Under the pieces are notes generated by a model. It ran no database searches. It worked only from the letters and a program-made list of their open reading frames with translations, and was not told where the DNA came from. From Acinetobacter sp. ASP199 (GTDB lineage Bacteria > Pseudomonadota > Gammaproteobacteria > Pseudomonadales > Moraxellaceae), in contig NZ_CP062182.1 in the NCBI RefSeq assembly GCF_022700675.1, positions 2,604,001 through 2,668,000 of the forward strand: DNA of 64,000 nucleotides. Reading direction: 5' to 3'. Made by a program: the position numbers and the translations under genes. Below are positions 25,185 to 33,578 of the stretch, in pieces. Each line of letters opens with the position of its first letter. Within the stretch, counting starts at the first letter, position 1.

Positions 25185-26225
25185 TCAGGAATCCGAATTA
25201 AACAGGTCGTCAAGGTCAGACGCCGTATCTGTTTCGTCCCAGAAACGTTGCATGCCGTCATCTGCACTACGTACGCCAGTATGTTCAGTCCAGTAACGGT
25301 CTGCAATACCACCCACCATAATCGAAGCCATACTATCGATCAGCTTGAATTGCGGATTTACCGGTTTTTCATCAGAACGTGCCTGTGCAAAGGTTTTCAA
25401 TGCATCACGCATCTTGGCATCATCACCCGAAGCCTGAGCAGCTACGGCGTAAAGCGCATGCGATAGACGCACACCTTTCTGTTCACCAATCTGAGTCGAC
25501 TGTTTCAAGGTCTGATATGGATCTGGCTTGCCATCACTTGCACCTGGTAACAAGGTCCAGATTACGGCACGCGTGGCATTTGGTGCACCCCAGAATTTTT
25601 CATTGTTCAGGCAGGTCATCCCGCGTTCCACCACAGCCGCAATATCCTTGGGCACATGCACCGCACCACCCGAGTTAATATCATTCGTCATCGCCTGCAG
25701 ACCACTGAGCATGCCCAGCAGATATACCGTCTGTTCGATATCGCTCTTCATGCTCGGGCAGCTGTCGCCAAGTGCTACACTATATTTTTTCTCATAGCGT
25801 TTCTGGAACATCTGGTAGCCGGTGTATTGACGCTGTGCAGCCAATGCCGCCCAGCGTTTCTGCTCTACGCGAGCATCCTGTGCCTCACTGACCTGATTGG
25901 CTTTGGACGCACGCATATAACGTAGTTCAGCCTCTAGCGCTTTCTGCTCCGCACAAATACCGGCTGCAGAGTACATCAACACTGCAACACGGGTCGGATC
26001 CGCGCCCATCTCCTTGGTTGACATGATGGCTGGCGTTAAAGCATTGCCTGAATTACACACCATTTCTGCATCATCCATGGCCAGAATCGGTGGCACAATA
26101 TGTTTTTCAGTGAAACCCAGCGCCACATTGGCACCCGTTTTAATCACCTGTGAGCAACCTGTTAAAGCCGTTGTTGTTATTACTATGGCCGCCATACCCT
26201 GGCATATTTGTTGGACTTTTGACAT
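25185..26225 (-). CDS. TatT-like lipoprotein of a TRAP system
   Basis: A 346-residue lipoprotein. The signal sequence ends with the lipobox LTGC (TTTALTGCSQ, acylated Cys about 24). The mature part is all-helical and rich in A, Q and M (VALGFTEKHIVPPILAMDDAEMVCNSG… LEAELRYMRASKANQVSEAQDARVEQKR), which fits the helical TRAP T-component (TatT) lipoproteins. Those trimeric periplasmic proteins are thought to assist TRAP substrate-binding proteins. Location two genes before a TRAP permease supports this. ATG 26225, with an AGGA site, was chosen over an upstream ATG at 26270 because it starts a clean lipoprotein signal. Confidence 0.72.
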   Translation of the reverse strand: MSKVQQICQGMAAIVITTTALTGCSQVIKTGANVALGFTEKHIVPPILAMDDAEMVCNSGNALTPAIMSTKEMGADPTRVAVLMYSAAGICAEQKALEAELRYMRASKANQVSEAQDARVEQKRWAALAAQRQYTGYQMFQKRYEKKYSVALGDSCPSMKSDIEQTVYLLGMLSGLQAMTNDINSGGAVHVPKDIAAVVERGMTCLNNEKFWGAPNATRAVIWTLLPGASDGKPDPYQTLKQSTQIGEQKGVRLSHALYAVAAQASGDDAKMRDALKTFAQARSDEKPVNPQFKLIDSMASIMVGGIADRYWTEHTGVRSADDGMQRFWDETDTASDLDDLFNSDS

Positions 26226-26382
26226 TTTCCTGTCCTCTATAATTGTGATTATGTCCATGCTGCTAAACATAGCAGATGAACTATATGAATTAAAGAGTAT
26301 TTACTCTAAATTAGATGAGTCACTTTGCCATTGATTACCGGTTCTGCAATTGACTTGATCGAAAGAAATACTGAATTTTGGG

Positions 26383-26424
26383 GCAAAAAAAAGTAGCATT
26401 GCGACGGTTCAGCACATGCTACTT
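26383..26424 (-). terminator. Terminator of the small membrane-protein gene
   Basis: AAGTAGCAT (26391-26399) and ATGCTACTT (26416-26424) are perfect arms, and on the minus strand the stem is followed by eight T. It lies 35 bp after the stop of the 35-residue ORF, giving that ORF its own transcription unit. Confidence 0.85.
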
Positions 26425-26458
26425 ATTAACTGGGAAAGCTTTAACTTATAGTTTTAGC

Positions 26459-26566
26459 TTAATGGGGTTGAGTTGAAATTCGTTCCTTCACTAGAGTACC
26501 GAGTCTTCCAATGACCAGTGCCAGAATTAGCGCGACTACTGGAAATATCCACGTTGGAAATTCCAT
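26459..26566 (-). CDS. Small single-span membrane protein (35 residues)
   Basis: A short ORF that size-limited gene finding would miss: MEFPTWIFPVVALILALVIG, then RLGTLVKERISTQPH. Residues about 6-24 are one hydrophobic span; the C-terminus is basic, so it likely faces the cytosol. Support for a real gene: an excellent AGAGGAGAT ribosome-binding site 5 bases before the ATG, a dedicated intrinsic terminator after the stop, and a pair of palindromic operator-like sites upstream. Small proteins of this shape often act as subunits or regulators of larger membrane complexes. No family is recognised; the lipoprotein/rhombosortase/TRAP genes lie downstream but beyond the terminator. Confidence 0.7.
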   Translation of the reverse strand: MEFPTWIFPVVALILALVIGRLGTLVKERISTQPH

Positions 26567-26630
26567 ATTAATCTCCTCTGTTGACTTCGGTGATTTAAAT
26601 GTACCTGTTTAAAATAAAAGCAATCGAGAA

Positions 26631-26685
26631 AATTGTCAGACAATTCAAATATTTTCGAAAGAATTAAGTGAATTGTCCGACAAAA
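26631..26685 (-). promoter_or_regulatory. Twin palindromic operators (TTGTCNGACAA)
   Basis: TTGTCAGACAA at 26633-26643 (extended to a 15-bp palindrome) and TTGTCCGACAA at 26673-26683, centres 40 bp apart. Both match TNGTnnnACNA, the consensus of FadR-subfamily GntR repressors. They lie 65-120 bp upstream of the 35-residue membrane protein, where a promoter should be. The regulator is not encoded in this window. Confidence 0.6.
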
Positions 26686-26758
26686 GATCAGCATATAAAG
26701 ATAAGAATTTGAAAAATATATAATTATGATTTTGATGAAAATACCGATTGTCTGGCTA

Positions 26759-27145
26759 TCAGATCATTTTCGTGAGGACTTTCAGTGACTTCCATTGTTG
26801 TGCTGGTAACTGGTCACACCAGATCAGCAGTGGCGCTACTTTGGCATGTTGAAAATACACCACCAGATAAGCTTGGTGATCAATCACATGACTGATCTGG
26901 GCACGCTGTATACGCTGATCATGATGGGTAATGGTCCATTCCCGACCATCCAGATATTCAAACTGGGCGATCTGCGGACGCTTGCGATAAAACAGATGAT
27001 AGATGATCAGTCCTGCAACCAGACAGATTCCCCATAACCATAAGGGCAATAACTGGTACATGACAAACATCAATACAGTAAAAATGAAAAACTGAAACGC
27101 GAGTGCAAGCAGGCTGCGTTTCAGCTGATAACAACGATTATCCAT
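26759..27145 (-). CDS. YgfX/CptA-like membrane protein
   Basis: A 128-residue protein with two membrane spans near the N-terminus (about 14-30 and 33-50) and a soluble C-terminal domain (FEYLDGREWTITHHDQRIQRAQISHVIDHQAYLVVYFQH…LLIWCDQLPAQQWKSLKVLTKMI). This layout and its 8-base overlap with sdhE correspond to YgfX (CptA), the neighbour of SdhE in enterobacteria, reported there as an inhibitor of cell division and cytoskeletal proteins. Whether it acts so here is unknown. The start at 27145 was chosen because it overlaps the sdhE stop; an upstream frame extension would run through sdhE. Confidence 0.75.
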   Translation of the reverse strand: MDNRCYQLKRSLLALAFQFFIFTVLMFVMYQLLPLWLWGICLVAGLIIYHLFYRKRPQIAQFEYLDGREWTITHHDQRIQRAQISHVIDHQAYLVVYFQHAKVAPLLIWCDQLPAQQWKSLKVLTKMI

Positions 27146-27398
27146 GAACGTAATGTTTAAGCTTATTAATAAACTCACGTAATTCAGGGCGTGGCGGTTC
27201 AGAGACTTCCATAAACCAGTCCAGCAGGTCCGGGTCTTCCTGCGCCACCAACTCAGCAAACATTTCTTTTTCAAATGGGTCTGCTGTCAAATAGTAGTTT
27301 TTGACATAGGGATCAAAATACACATCTATCTCTTTGAGACCACGACGTGCGCGGTAAATCACTTTACGCTCTTCCAGGCTGATGTCTTCAGTCATCAT
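27138..27398 (-). CDS. sdhE: Succinate dehydrogenase FAD assembly factor SdhE
   Basis: An 86-residue helical protein that promotes covalent flavin attachment to SdhA (and FrdA). The family motif RRGLKEIDVYFDPYV (RGxxE) is at about 18-32, followed by LVAQEDPDLLDWFMEVSEPPRPEL, the second conserved patch. The start ATG 27398 has GGGGAAA close before it; the longer frame from 27422 lacks this. The last codons overlap the YgfX-like gene, so both are translated together. Confidence 0.9.
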   Translation of the reverse strand: MMTEDISLEERKVIYRARRGLKEIDVYFDPYVKNYYLTADPFEKEMFAELVAQEDPDLLDWFMEVSEPPRPELREFINKLKHYVHG

Positions 27399-27570
27399 AT
27401 TTCCCCAACGTGTTAAAAACATGAGTAGTTTACCTAAGCGCCAAGTAATTTTCGAGGGAATTGGCGGAAAGCATCAGCATTATCTGTATTTTGTACATTT
27501 CGCACATTGTCCACAATATCCCCTGCCCTTATGTTCATGAGGACAATAATCAGAACAAGGAATCCTGATC

Positions 27571-28743
27571 ATGCAATCTGCTGCGATTCGACCACTGCCG
27601 CACTTATTACCGCGTACATTGTTTAATGCTGAGCATGAGGCTTTCCGCGAGACGGTGCGTAAGTTCTATGAAAAGGAAGTGATTCCGCATACCGAACGCT
27701 TCGAACAGCAACAGCATGTGGATCGTAATCTCTGGAATAAGGCTGGAGCCTTGGGACTACTCTGTCCAACCGCGCCAGAACAATATGGCGGGTCAGGCGT
27801 GGATCGGCTTTACAGCATGATCCTGATTGAAGAACAAGCTTATGCCGGTGATTCAGCGACCGGTTTTTCCCTGCATTCCGATATCGTGGCGAATTACATT
27901 TTGAATTTCGGCAATGAAGTCCAGAAACAGCAATGGCTACCCAAAATGACCAGTGGTGAAGTGATTACTGCGATTGCGATGACCGAACCCGGCACAGGTT
28001 CAGACCTTCAGGCGGTACGTACCAGTGCCGTATTAGAGGGCAATGACTATGTCATTAATGGCTCGAAAATATTCATCACCAATGGCTATCTCTGCGATAT
28101 GGAAATTGTCGTCTGTAAAACAGGTGATAGTGATAAAGGCTCAGCCAATCTGTCATTGATCATGGTGGAAGCTGACCGTGCTGGTTTTAGCAAAGGCAAA
28201 CCGCTGAATAAAATCGGCATGAAAGGCCAGGATACCTGTGAACTGTTCTTTGATAACGTGCGTGTACCTAAAGAAAACTTGTTGGGTATGCCGGGTATGG
28301 GCTTTATGATGCTGATGAAAGAACTGGCCTGGGAACGTCTGATTGTAGCCATGATCTGCCAGGCTGGTGCAGAAGCCGCTTTTGCGCATACGGTAAAATA
28401 CACCAAGGAGCGTCAAGCCTTTGGCAAACCTATTGCTGCCTTTCAAAATACCCGTTTTAAGCTGGCTGAACTACGTACTGAAATCGAAATCTGCCGGGCT
28501 TATCTGGATCGTTGTATGCAACAACAGTTACAGCAAGAGCTAGACGTGAATGCGGCGGCGGCTGCAAAATATAAAATTTCAGAAATGTTCAGTAAAGTAG
28601 TCGATGAATGTCTGCAACTGCATGGTGGTTATGGCTATATGCTGGAATATCCAATTGCTCGCGCCTACATCGATCATCGCGCCAACCGGATATATGCAGG
28701 GACCAATGAAATTATGAAAGAACTGATCTCACGATCAATTTAA
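27571..28743 (+). CDS. Acyl-CoA dehydrogenase
   Basis: A 390-residue flavoprotein of the acyl-CoA dehydrogenase family (alpha helical N-domain, beta middle domain, alpha C-domain). It oxidises acyl-CoA to enoyl-CoA with electrons passed to ETF. Visible: AIAMTEPGTGSDLQAVRTSA (flavin/substrate loop), the KERQAFGKPIAAFQNTRFKLAEL signature, and the C-terminal LQLHGGYGYMLEYPIARAYIDHRANRIYAGTNEIMKELISRSI. The catalytic Glu of the short/medium-chain type is probably in YAGTNEIM. A long-chain type is suggested by its N-terminus. It has its own unit; the opposite-strand monooxygenase converges on the same terminator. Confidence 0.9.
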   Translation: MQSAAIRPLPHLLPRTLFNAEHEAFRETVRKFYEKEVIPHTERFEQQQHVDRNLWNKAGALGLLCPTAPEQYGGSGVDRLYSMILIEEQAYAGDSATGFSLHSDIVANYILNFGNEVQKQQWLPKMTSGEVITAIAMTEPGTGSDLQAVRTSAVLEGNDYVINGSKIFITNGYLCDMEIVVCKTGDSDKGSANLSLIMVEADRAGFSKGKPLNKIGMKGQDTCELFFDNVRVPKENLLGMPGMGFMMLMKELAWERLIVAMICQAGAEAAFAHTVKYTKERQAFGKPIAAFQNTRFKLAELRTEIEICRAYLDRCMQQQLQQELDVNAAAAAKYKISEMFSKVVDECLQLHGGYGYMLEYPIARAYIDHRANRIYAGTNEIMKELISRSI

Positions 28744-28762
28744 TTCAAATATATAAGCAAAT

Positions 28763-28797
28763 AAAAAGGAGCATCAAATGCTCCTTTTTATTTTTTC
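28763..28797. terminator. Bidirectional terminator between the acyl-CoA dehydrogenase and monooxygenase genes
   Basis: AAAAAGGAGCAT / ATGCTCCTTTTT with loop CAA, followed by ATTTTTTC on the plus strand and A-rich DNA on the other side. Confidence 0.9.
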
Positions 28798-28802
28798 AGA
28801 TT

Positions 28803-30308
28803 TTAAGACACCAGACGTGGTTTAACTTTTTTTCCTTGCTGCTTTCCCTGCTCAGCCTTTGCTTTAAATTGTAGAATATCATCATCGAAAGTGGCATTTT
28901 TAAAGTCTTTACGATCGGCTAAATAATTATTGCTGACACGCCAAGGGCCATGCTTGCCTTGTTTTGGCATGACGTGTGCGGCACGGGCAATATAGCCCGA
29001 AGTCAGGCTACCCATGACAGTATCTTTCAGTAACTCCGCAGTATTACCTTCCGGCAGTACCTCATCAAAACCGTTCATATCCATATAATTCAGCAGACGG
29101 CAGATATATTCGGCTGCAATGTCTACTTTCAACGTCCAGGATGCATTGATATAGCCAATAATCAGCGCCATATTCGGAATATCACTGATCATCACACCGC
29201 GATACAGCATATGTTTAGAGGTATCAATTGGCTTGCCATCGATAGAAGCCTGTATCCCACCCAAAATCTGAATATTTAGACCAGTAGCAGATACGATAAT
29301 ATCGGCATCAAGATGCTTACCTGATTTAAGCTGAATACCGGTTTCAGTAAATCTCTCGATCTGGTCAGTTTCAACCGAGGCACGTCCTTCACGTAAAATT
29401 TTGAATAAATCCCCATCCGGCACCACGCACAGGCGCTGGTCCCAAGGCTCATAGTCTGGGGTAAAGTGTTTCATATCCACCGTGCCCTTGAGCTGGAACT
29501 TTACTGCATTTAAAAGCAGCTTTTTAAGCAATTTTGGCCGTTTTTGTGCCAGCGCATAAATCCCGCGTTGCATACCGATGTTACGTGCACGGGTAAGCTT
29601 ATAAGCCACATCTTCAGATAGATACTTACGCATCTTGTCATAAACAAAGTCAATCGATGGGACTGATGCAATATAGGTCGGTGAACGCTGCAACATGGTT
29701 ACATGCCCTGCTCCGCCTTTGACCATTGCTGGGACCAGCGTAATTGCAGTTGCACCACTTCCAATAATCACGACTTTTTTACCGCTATAATCGAAGTTTT
29801 CAGGCCAATGTTGCGGATGAATAAAACTACCTTTAAATGCGTCCTGACTTGGAAATTCCGGTTGAAAACCTTGGTCATAATTATAATAACCAGTACAACC
29901 CAGAACAAAATTCGCTACCCAGGTTTCAGTTTTACCTTGGGCATTTTCGATTTTTACTGACCATTTATGCGTATGTGTATCATAATTGGCATTTAAAACG
30001 CGGTGCTGATAGTGAATTTTGGATTCGAGTTTGAATTCTTCTACGACTTCAGACAGATAATTTTTAATTGATGCGCCATCAGCCAATACACTGGCTTTTT
30101 TCCAAGGTTTAAAATTAAAGCCAAAAGTCGACATATCCGAATCAGAACGGATGCCCGGATATTTAAATAAATCCCAAGTACCGCCTACGCTTTCGCGACG
30201 TTCAATAATTTCAAAAGAACGCTGCGGACAATTTTTAGAGAGATGTGCTGCCAGACCAATTCCCGAGATGCCTGCCCCCACAATTAAGATATCAACCTGT
30301 TTTTCCAT
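28803..30308 (-). CDS. Baeyer-Villiger-type flavin monooxygenase
   Basis: A 501-residue FAD- and NADPH-dependent monooxygenase. The FAD Rossmann motif GAGISGIGLAAHL is at the N-terminus; the type I Baeyer-Villiger fingerprint FKGSFIHPQHWPENF (F-x-G-x3-H-x3-W-P) lies near residue 150-165; a second Rossmann motif VVIIGSGATAITLVPAM follows for NADPH. These enzymes insert oxygen next to a ketone to give esters or lactones; the substrate is not predictable, and some members act as flavin N-oxidases. ATG 30308 has an AGAAGA site just before it and is preferred to the in-frame ATG at 30335. Confidence 0.88.
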   Translation of the reverse strand: MEKQVDILIVGAGISGIGLAAHLSKNCPQRSFEIIERRESVGGTWDLFKYPGIRSDSDMSTFGFNFKPWKKASVLADGASIKNYLSEVVEEFKLESKIHYQHRVLNANYDTHTHKWSVKIENAQGKTETWVANFVLGCTGYYNYDQGFQPEFPSQDAFKGSFIHPQHWPENFDYSGKKVVIIGSGATAITLVPAMVKGGAGHVTMLQRSPTYIASVPSIDFVYDKMRKYLSEDVAYKLTRARNIGMQRGIYALAQKRPKLLKKLLLNAVKFQLKGTVDMKHFTPDYEPWDQRLCVVPDGDLFKILREGRASVETDQIERFTETGIQLKSGKHLDADIIVSATGLNIQILGGIQASIDGKPIDTSKHMLYRGVMISDIPNMALIIGYINASWTLKVDIAAEYICRLLNYMDMNGFDEVLPEGNTAELLKDTVMGSLTSGYIARAAHVMPKQGKHGPWRVSNNYLADRKDFKNATFDDDILQFKAKAEQGKQQGKKVKPRLVS

Positions 30309-30464
30309 GTTCTTCTTTTGACCCAAATTTGTCATTTATTTTATTAAAGCACAAAACTGACAATACTCCATGTCAAGTTTATATATTTGCCTTACTTTTT
30401 TTATCTTTTGGGGACAATTTTATAGCCTAACCGATCATTAGTATATCTGGGCAAATCACAGGCA

Positions 30465-30497
30465 TTAAAAAAGGCCGGTTTATTCAACCGACCTTTC
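30465..30497 (-). terminator. Terminator of the alpha operon
   Basis: AAAGGTCGGTT and AACCGGCCTTT arms (one G-T pair), loop of five bases, then T run on the minus strand, 30 bp after the rplQ stop. Confidence 0.88.
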
Positions 30498-30525
30498 CGA
30501 ACAACGTTTGCTGCTCTTCACGAAA

Positions 30526-30891
30526 TTAGTTAACTTCGCGATCTACTAGCTCAACGTAAGCCATCGGTGCAGCATCACCTGCACGGAAGCCCGCTTTAAG
30601 AACACGTAGATAACCGCCGTTACGCTCTTTGTAACGAGGGCCAAGAACGGTAAATAATTTACCAACAGTTGCAGCTGAACGAGTACGAGCAAACGCCAAA
30701 CGACGGTTTGCTACTGTATCGACTTTAGCTAAAGTGATTAAAGGCTCAGCAACACGACGTAATTCTTTTGCTTTAGGCACAGTTGTTTTGATCAACTCGT
30801 GCTCAAACAAAGAGTTAGCCATGTTTTGGAACATCGCTTTACGATGACTGCTTGTACGGCCTAATTTCACACCACTATTACGATGACGCAT
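30526..30891 (-). CDS. rplQ: 50S ribosomal protein L17
   Basis: 121 residues, starting [20 protein letters not shown], the L17 signature, with [27 protein letters not shown] near the end. Near the polypeptide exit on the 50S subunit. Last gene of the cluster, 18 bp after rpoA; terminator follows. Confidence 0.97.
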   Translation of the reverse strand: MRHRNSGVKLGRTSSHRKAMFQNMANSLFEHELIKTTVPKAKELRRVAEPLITLAKVDTVANRRLAFARTRSAATVGKLFTVLGPRYKERNGGYLRVLKAGFRAGDAAPMAYVELVDREVN

Positions 30892-30909
30892 GGTGATAGT
30901 CCTACTTAA

Positions 30910-31917
30910 TTAACGGCTACGATAGGCGAAACGATCGTCCATACGGAGACTAGCTGGTGGCCAGTTCTCTAAACGCATGCCGAGTTGTAAGCCTTTAGAA
31001 GCCAGAACATCTTTGATCTCAGTAAGCGATTTTTTACCCAAGTTAGGAGTTTTAAGTAACTCAACTTCAGTACGCTGTACAAGATCACCAATGTAGTAAA
31101 TGTTTTCTGCTTTCAAACAGTTAGCAGAACGAACAGTTAGCTCTAGATCATCTACTGGACGAAGCAAAATCGGATCAACTTCTTCACGAGGTTCTTGAGC
31201 AACTGGAGCTTGATCTTTCTGAAGGTCAACAAAGATTGCAATTTGTTGTTGCAAGATTGTTGCCGCTTTGCGGATTGCTTCTTCAGGATCAACTGTACCG
31301 TTGGTTTCAAGATCAATGATCAGTTTATCAAGGTCAGTACGTTGTTCTACACGAGCATTTTCAACTGTGTAAGACACACGTTTGATCGGGCTGTAAGATG
31401 CATCTAACTGTAAACGACCCACTGGGCGAGTCTCGCCTTCTGGGAAACGTGAGTCAGAAGTCTCGTAGCCACGGCCTTGAGCCACTTTCAGGCGCATCTT
31501 AAGATTGCCTGAAGCACTTAACGTGCCGATCAAGTGTTCAGGGTTAACCACTTCAACATTATGAGGTAAACGAAGGTCAGCCGCAGTTACGTCGCCTGGA
31601 CCTTGTTTCTCTAATGTTAAATAAGCTTCATTTTGATCGAACAGCTTAATAGACAATCCTTTTAGGTTCAGCAAGAGCTCGACGATGTCCTGCTGCAAGC
31701 CTTCCAAAGTACTGTACTCGTGCTCAACACCCTCAATTTCTACTTCTACCACAGCAGCGCCAGGTAAAGAAGAAAGAAGGATGCGACGTAAAGCATTGCC
31801 CAGAGTATGACCAAAGCCACGCTCTAAGGGTTCTAGAATAACTTTTGCCGAGGTCCCGCTTGCCGCTTCGACCTTGATCGCTTGCGGAGTTAGAAACTCA
31901 TTTGCAGTACGCGTCAT
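30910..31917 (-). CDS. rpoA: RNA polymerase subunit alpha
   Basis: 335 residues. The N-terminal domain (about 1-235) dimerises and holds beta and beta' ([20 protein letters not shown] is the family motif). The C-terminal domain (about 255-325) has the DNA- and activator-binding helices ([43 protein letters not shown]). Lies between rpsD and rplQ in the usual alpha-operon order. Confidence 0.98.
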   Translation of the reverse strand: MTRTANEFLTPQAIKVEAASGTSAKVILEPLERGFGHTLGNALRRILLSSLPGAAVVEVEIEGVEHEYSTLEGLQQDIVELLLNLKGLSIKLFDQNEAYLTLEKQGPGDVTAADLRLPHNVEVVNPEHLIGTLSASGNLKMRLKVAQGRGYETSDSRFPEGETRPVGRLQLDASYSPIKRVSYTVENARVEQRTDLDKLIIDLETNGTVDPEEAIRKAATILQQQIAIFVDLQKDQAPVAQEPREEVDPILLRPVDDLELTVRSANCLKAENIYYIGDLVQRTEVELLKTPNLGKKSLTEIKDVLASKGLQLGMRLENWPPASLRMDDRFAYRSR

Positions 31918-31933
31918 ATTGCTACCTCAAGGA

Positions 31934-32560
31934 TTATTTAGAATACAATTCTACAATCAAGCTTTCGTTGATTTCAGCAGGTAAATCAGAACGATCCGGT
32001 GCAGCTTTGAACGTACCTTCAAGTTTAGAATGATCTACTTCCATCCAAGAAGGAATGCCACGTTGAGCAGCTAATTCAATTGCGTTTTTGATACGTAATT
32101 GTTGTTTAGCGCCTTCGTGAACTGCAATCACGTCACCAGCTTTAACTTGGATAGACGCGATGTTAACGCGACGGCCATTTAAAGTGATAGAACGGTGAGA
32201 TACTAACTGACGAGCTTCAGCACGTGTAGAACCAAAACCCATGCGATAAACAACGTTATCAAGACGGCTTTCAAGTAACTTTAACAAGTTCTCGCCAGTT
32301 GCGCCTTTAACACGAGCTGCTTCTTTATAGTAGTTACTAAATTGACGCTCTAAAACACCGTACATGCGACGTACTTTTTGTTTTTCACGTAATTGTAGTG
32401 AGTACTCAGATTGTTTGCTGCCACGCGCACCACCATGTTGGCCAGGCACTTTAGCATGTTTTTTAGTCTTAACGTCAAATGGTTTAACGCCAGATTTTAA
32501 TTGCAGGTCTGTCCCTTCGCGGCGAGAGAGTTTGCATTTTGGACCAATATAACGAGCCAT
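31934..32560 (-). CDS. rpsD: 30S ribosomal protein S4
   Basis: 208 residues, opening [19 protein letters not shown], with the S4 RNA-binding fold ([35 protein letters not shown]). It nucleates 30S assembly and in enterobacteria represses its own operon through the rpsM leader. No zinc cysteines, as in the C- type. Confidence 0.98.
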   Translation of the reverse strand: MARYIGPKCKLSRREGTDLQLKSGVKPFDVKTKKHAKVPGQHGGARGSKQSEYSLQLREKQKVRRMYGVLERQFSNYYKEAARVKGATGENLLKLLESRLDNVVYRMGFGSTRAEARQLVSHRSITLNGRRVNIASIQVKAGDVIAVHEGAKQQLRIKNAIELAAQRGIPSWMEVDHSKLEGTFKAAPDRSDLPAEINESLIVELYSK

Positions 32561-32572
32561 GAATGTTTCTCC

Positions 32573-32959
32573 TTACACGCGACGTTTTTTAGGTGGACGG
32601 CAACCGTTGTGAGGAATTGGAGTCACATCGGTAATGCTATTAATTTTATAACCCACTGCACCTAAAGCACGAACCGCAGATTCACGACCTGGACCAGGAC
32701 CTTTAACAAGGACGTCCAAGTTTTTCAAACCGTAATCTAAAGCTGCTTTACCAGCAACTTCAGCAGCTACCTGAGCAGCGAACGGAGTTGATTTACGTGA
32801 TCCACGGAAGCCTTGTCCACCTGAAGTGGCCCAAGCCAGTGCATTACCTTGACGATCGGTAATAGTCACAATGGTGTTATTAAAAGAAGCGTGAATGTGT
32901 GCAACACCTTCAGAGACGGTACGAGTGACCTTCTTGCGTGTGCGAGTATCTTTAGCCAT
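32573..32959 (-). CDS. rpsK: 30S ribosomal protein S11
   Basis: 128 residues; [21 protein letters not shown] at the start and the conserved basic tail [13 protein letters not shown]. Platform protein of the 30S subunit, 12 bp before rpsD. Confidence 0.98.
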
Positions 32960-32978
32960 CTTTTAGCTTCCAGAAATC

Positions 32979-33335
32979 TTATTTCTTAATTGGTTTGCGC
33001 GGACCTTTACGGGTACGTGCGTTAGTTTTGGTGCGTTGACCGCGGACAGGCAAGCTGCGACGATGACGAAGACCGCGGTAGCAGCCTAAATCCATTAAAC
33101 GTTTGATGTTCATGGAAATTTCGCGACGTAAATCACCTTCGGTTGGAACCTTAGCAACTTCTGCACGAATCGCATCAAGCTGAGCGTCATCTAATTCACG
33201 AATCTTAGTTGTTGGAGCAATACCTGCAGCAGCTAAGATAGCTTTTGAAGTATGGCGACCAATACCAAAGATATACGTTAGAGAGATAACAGCATGCTTG
33301 TTATCCGGAATGTTTACACCGGCAATACGAGCCAT
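32979..33335 (-). CDS. rpsM: 30S ribosomal protein S13
   Basis: 118 residues; begins [20 protein letters not shown] and ends with the basic tail [20 protein letters not shown] that touches tRNA in the P site. First gene of the alpha operon, preceded by a GC-rich leader hairpin. Confidence 0.98.
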   Translation of the reverse strand: MARIAGVNIPDNKHAVISLTYIFGIGRHTSKAILAAAGIAPTTKIRELDDAQLDAIRAEVAKVPTEGDLRREISMNIKRLMDLGCYRGLRHRRSLPVRGQRTKTNARTRKGPRKPIKK

Positions 33336-33369
33336 TCAATTTTCTCCAAAAAGGCAGTTAAGATAATAA

Positions 33370-33396
33370 CCGCCCCACAAAAATCTTGAGGGGCGG
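33370..33396 (-). promoter_or_regulatory. GC-rich hairpin in the rpmJ-rpsM gap (alpha-operon leader)
   Basis: CCGCCCC (33370-33376) and GGGGCGG (33390-33396) are perfect arms in the otherwise AT-rich gap between rpmJ and rpsM. No T run follows on the minus strand. The position fits an S4-type translational leader or an attenuator separating the spc and alpha parts; not proven by sequence. Confidence 0.5.
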
Positions 33397-33441
33397 ATAA
33401 TAACCCAATTCGCCTACTGAAATCAACAGGTCTTGATCAGA

Positions 33442-33558
33442 TTAACCTTGACGCTGCTTATGACGAGGTTCTGCGCTACAAATTACGCGGATAACCCCAT
33501 TACGACGGATAACTTTACAGCTACCACAAATTTTCTTTACAGAAGCTTGTACTTTCAT
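33442..33558 (-). CDS. rpmJ: 50S ribosomal protein L36
   Basis: 38 residues, read directly from the sequence: [20 protein letters not shown], then [18 protein letters not shown]. The zinc ligands CGSC, one later Cys and His are intact, so it is the zinc-binding (C+) form. It lies between secY (20 bp) and rpsM, as expected. Confidence 0.96.
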
Positions 33559-33578
33559 GATGAAACCTCTAAGTGCGC

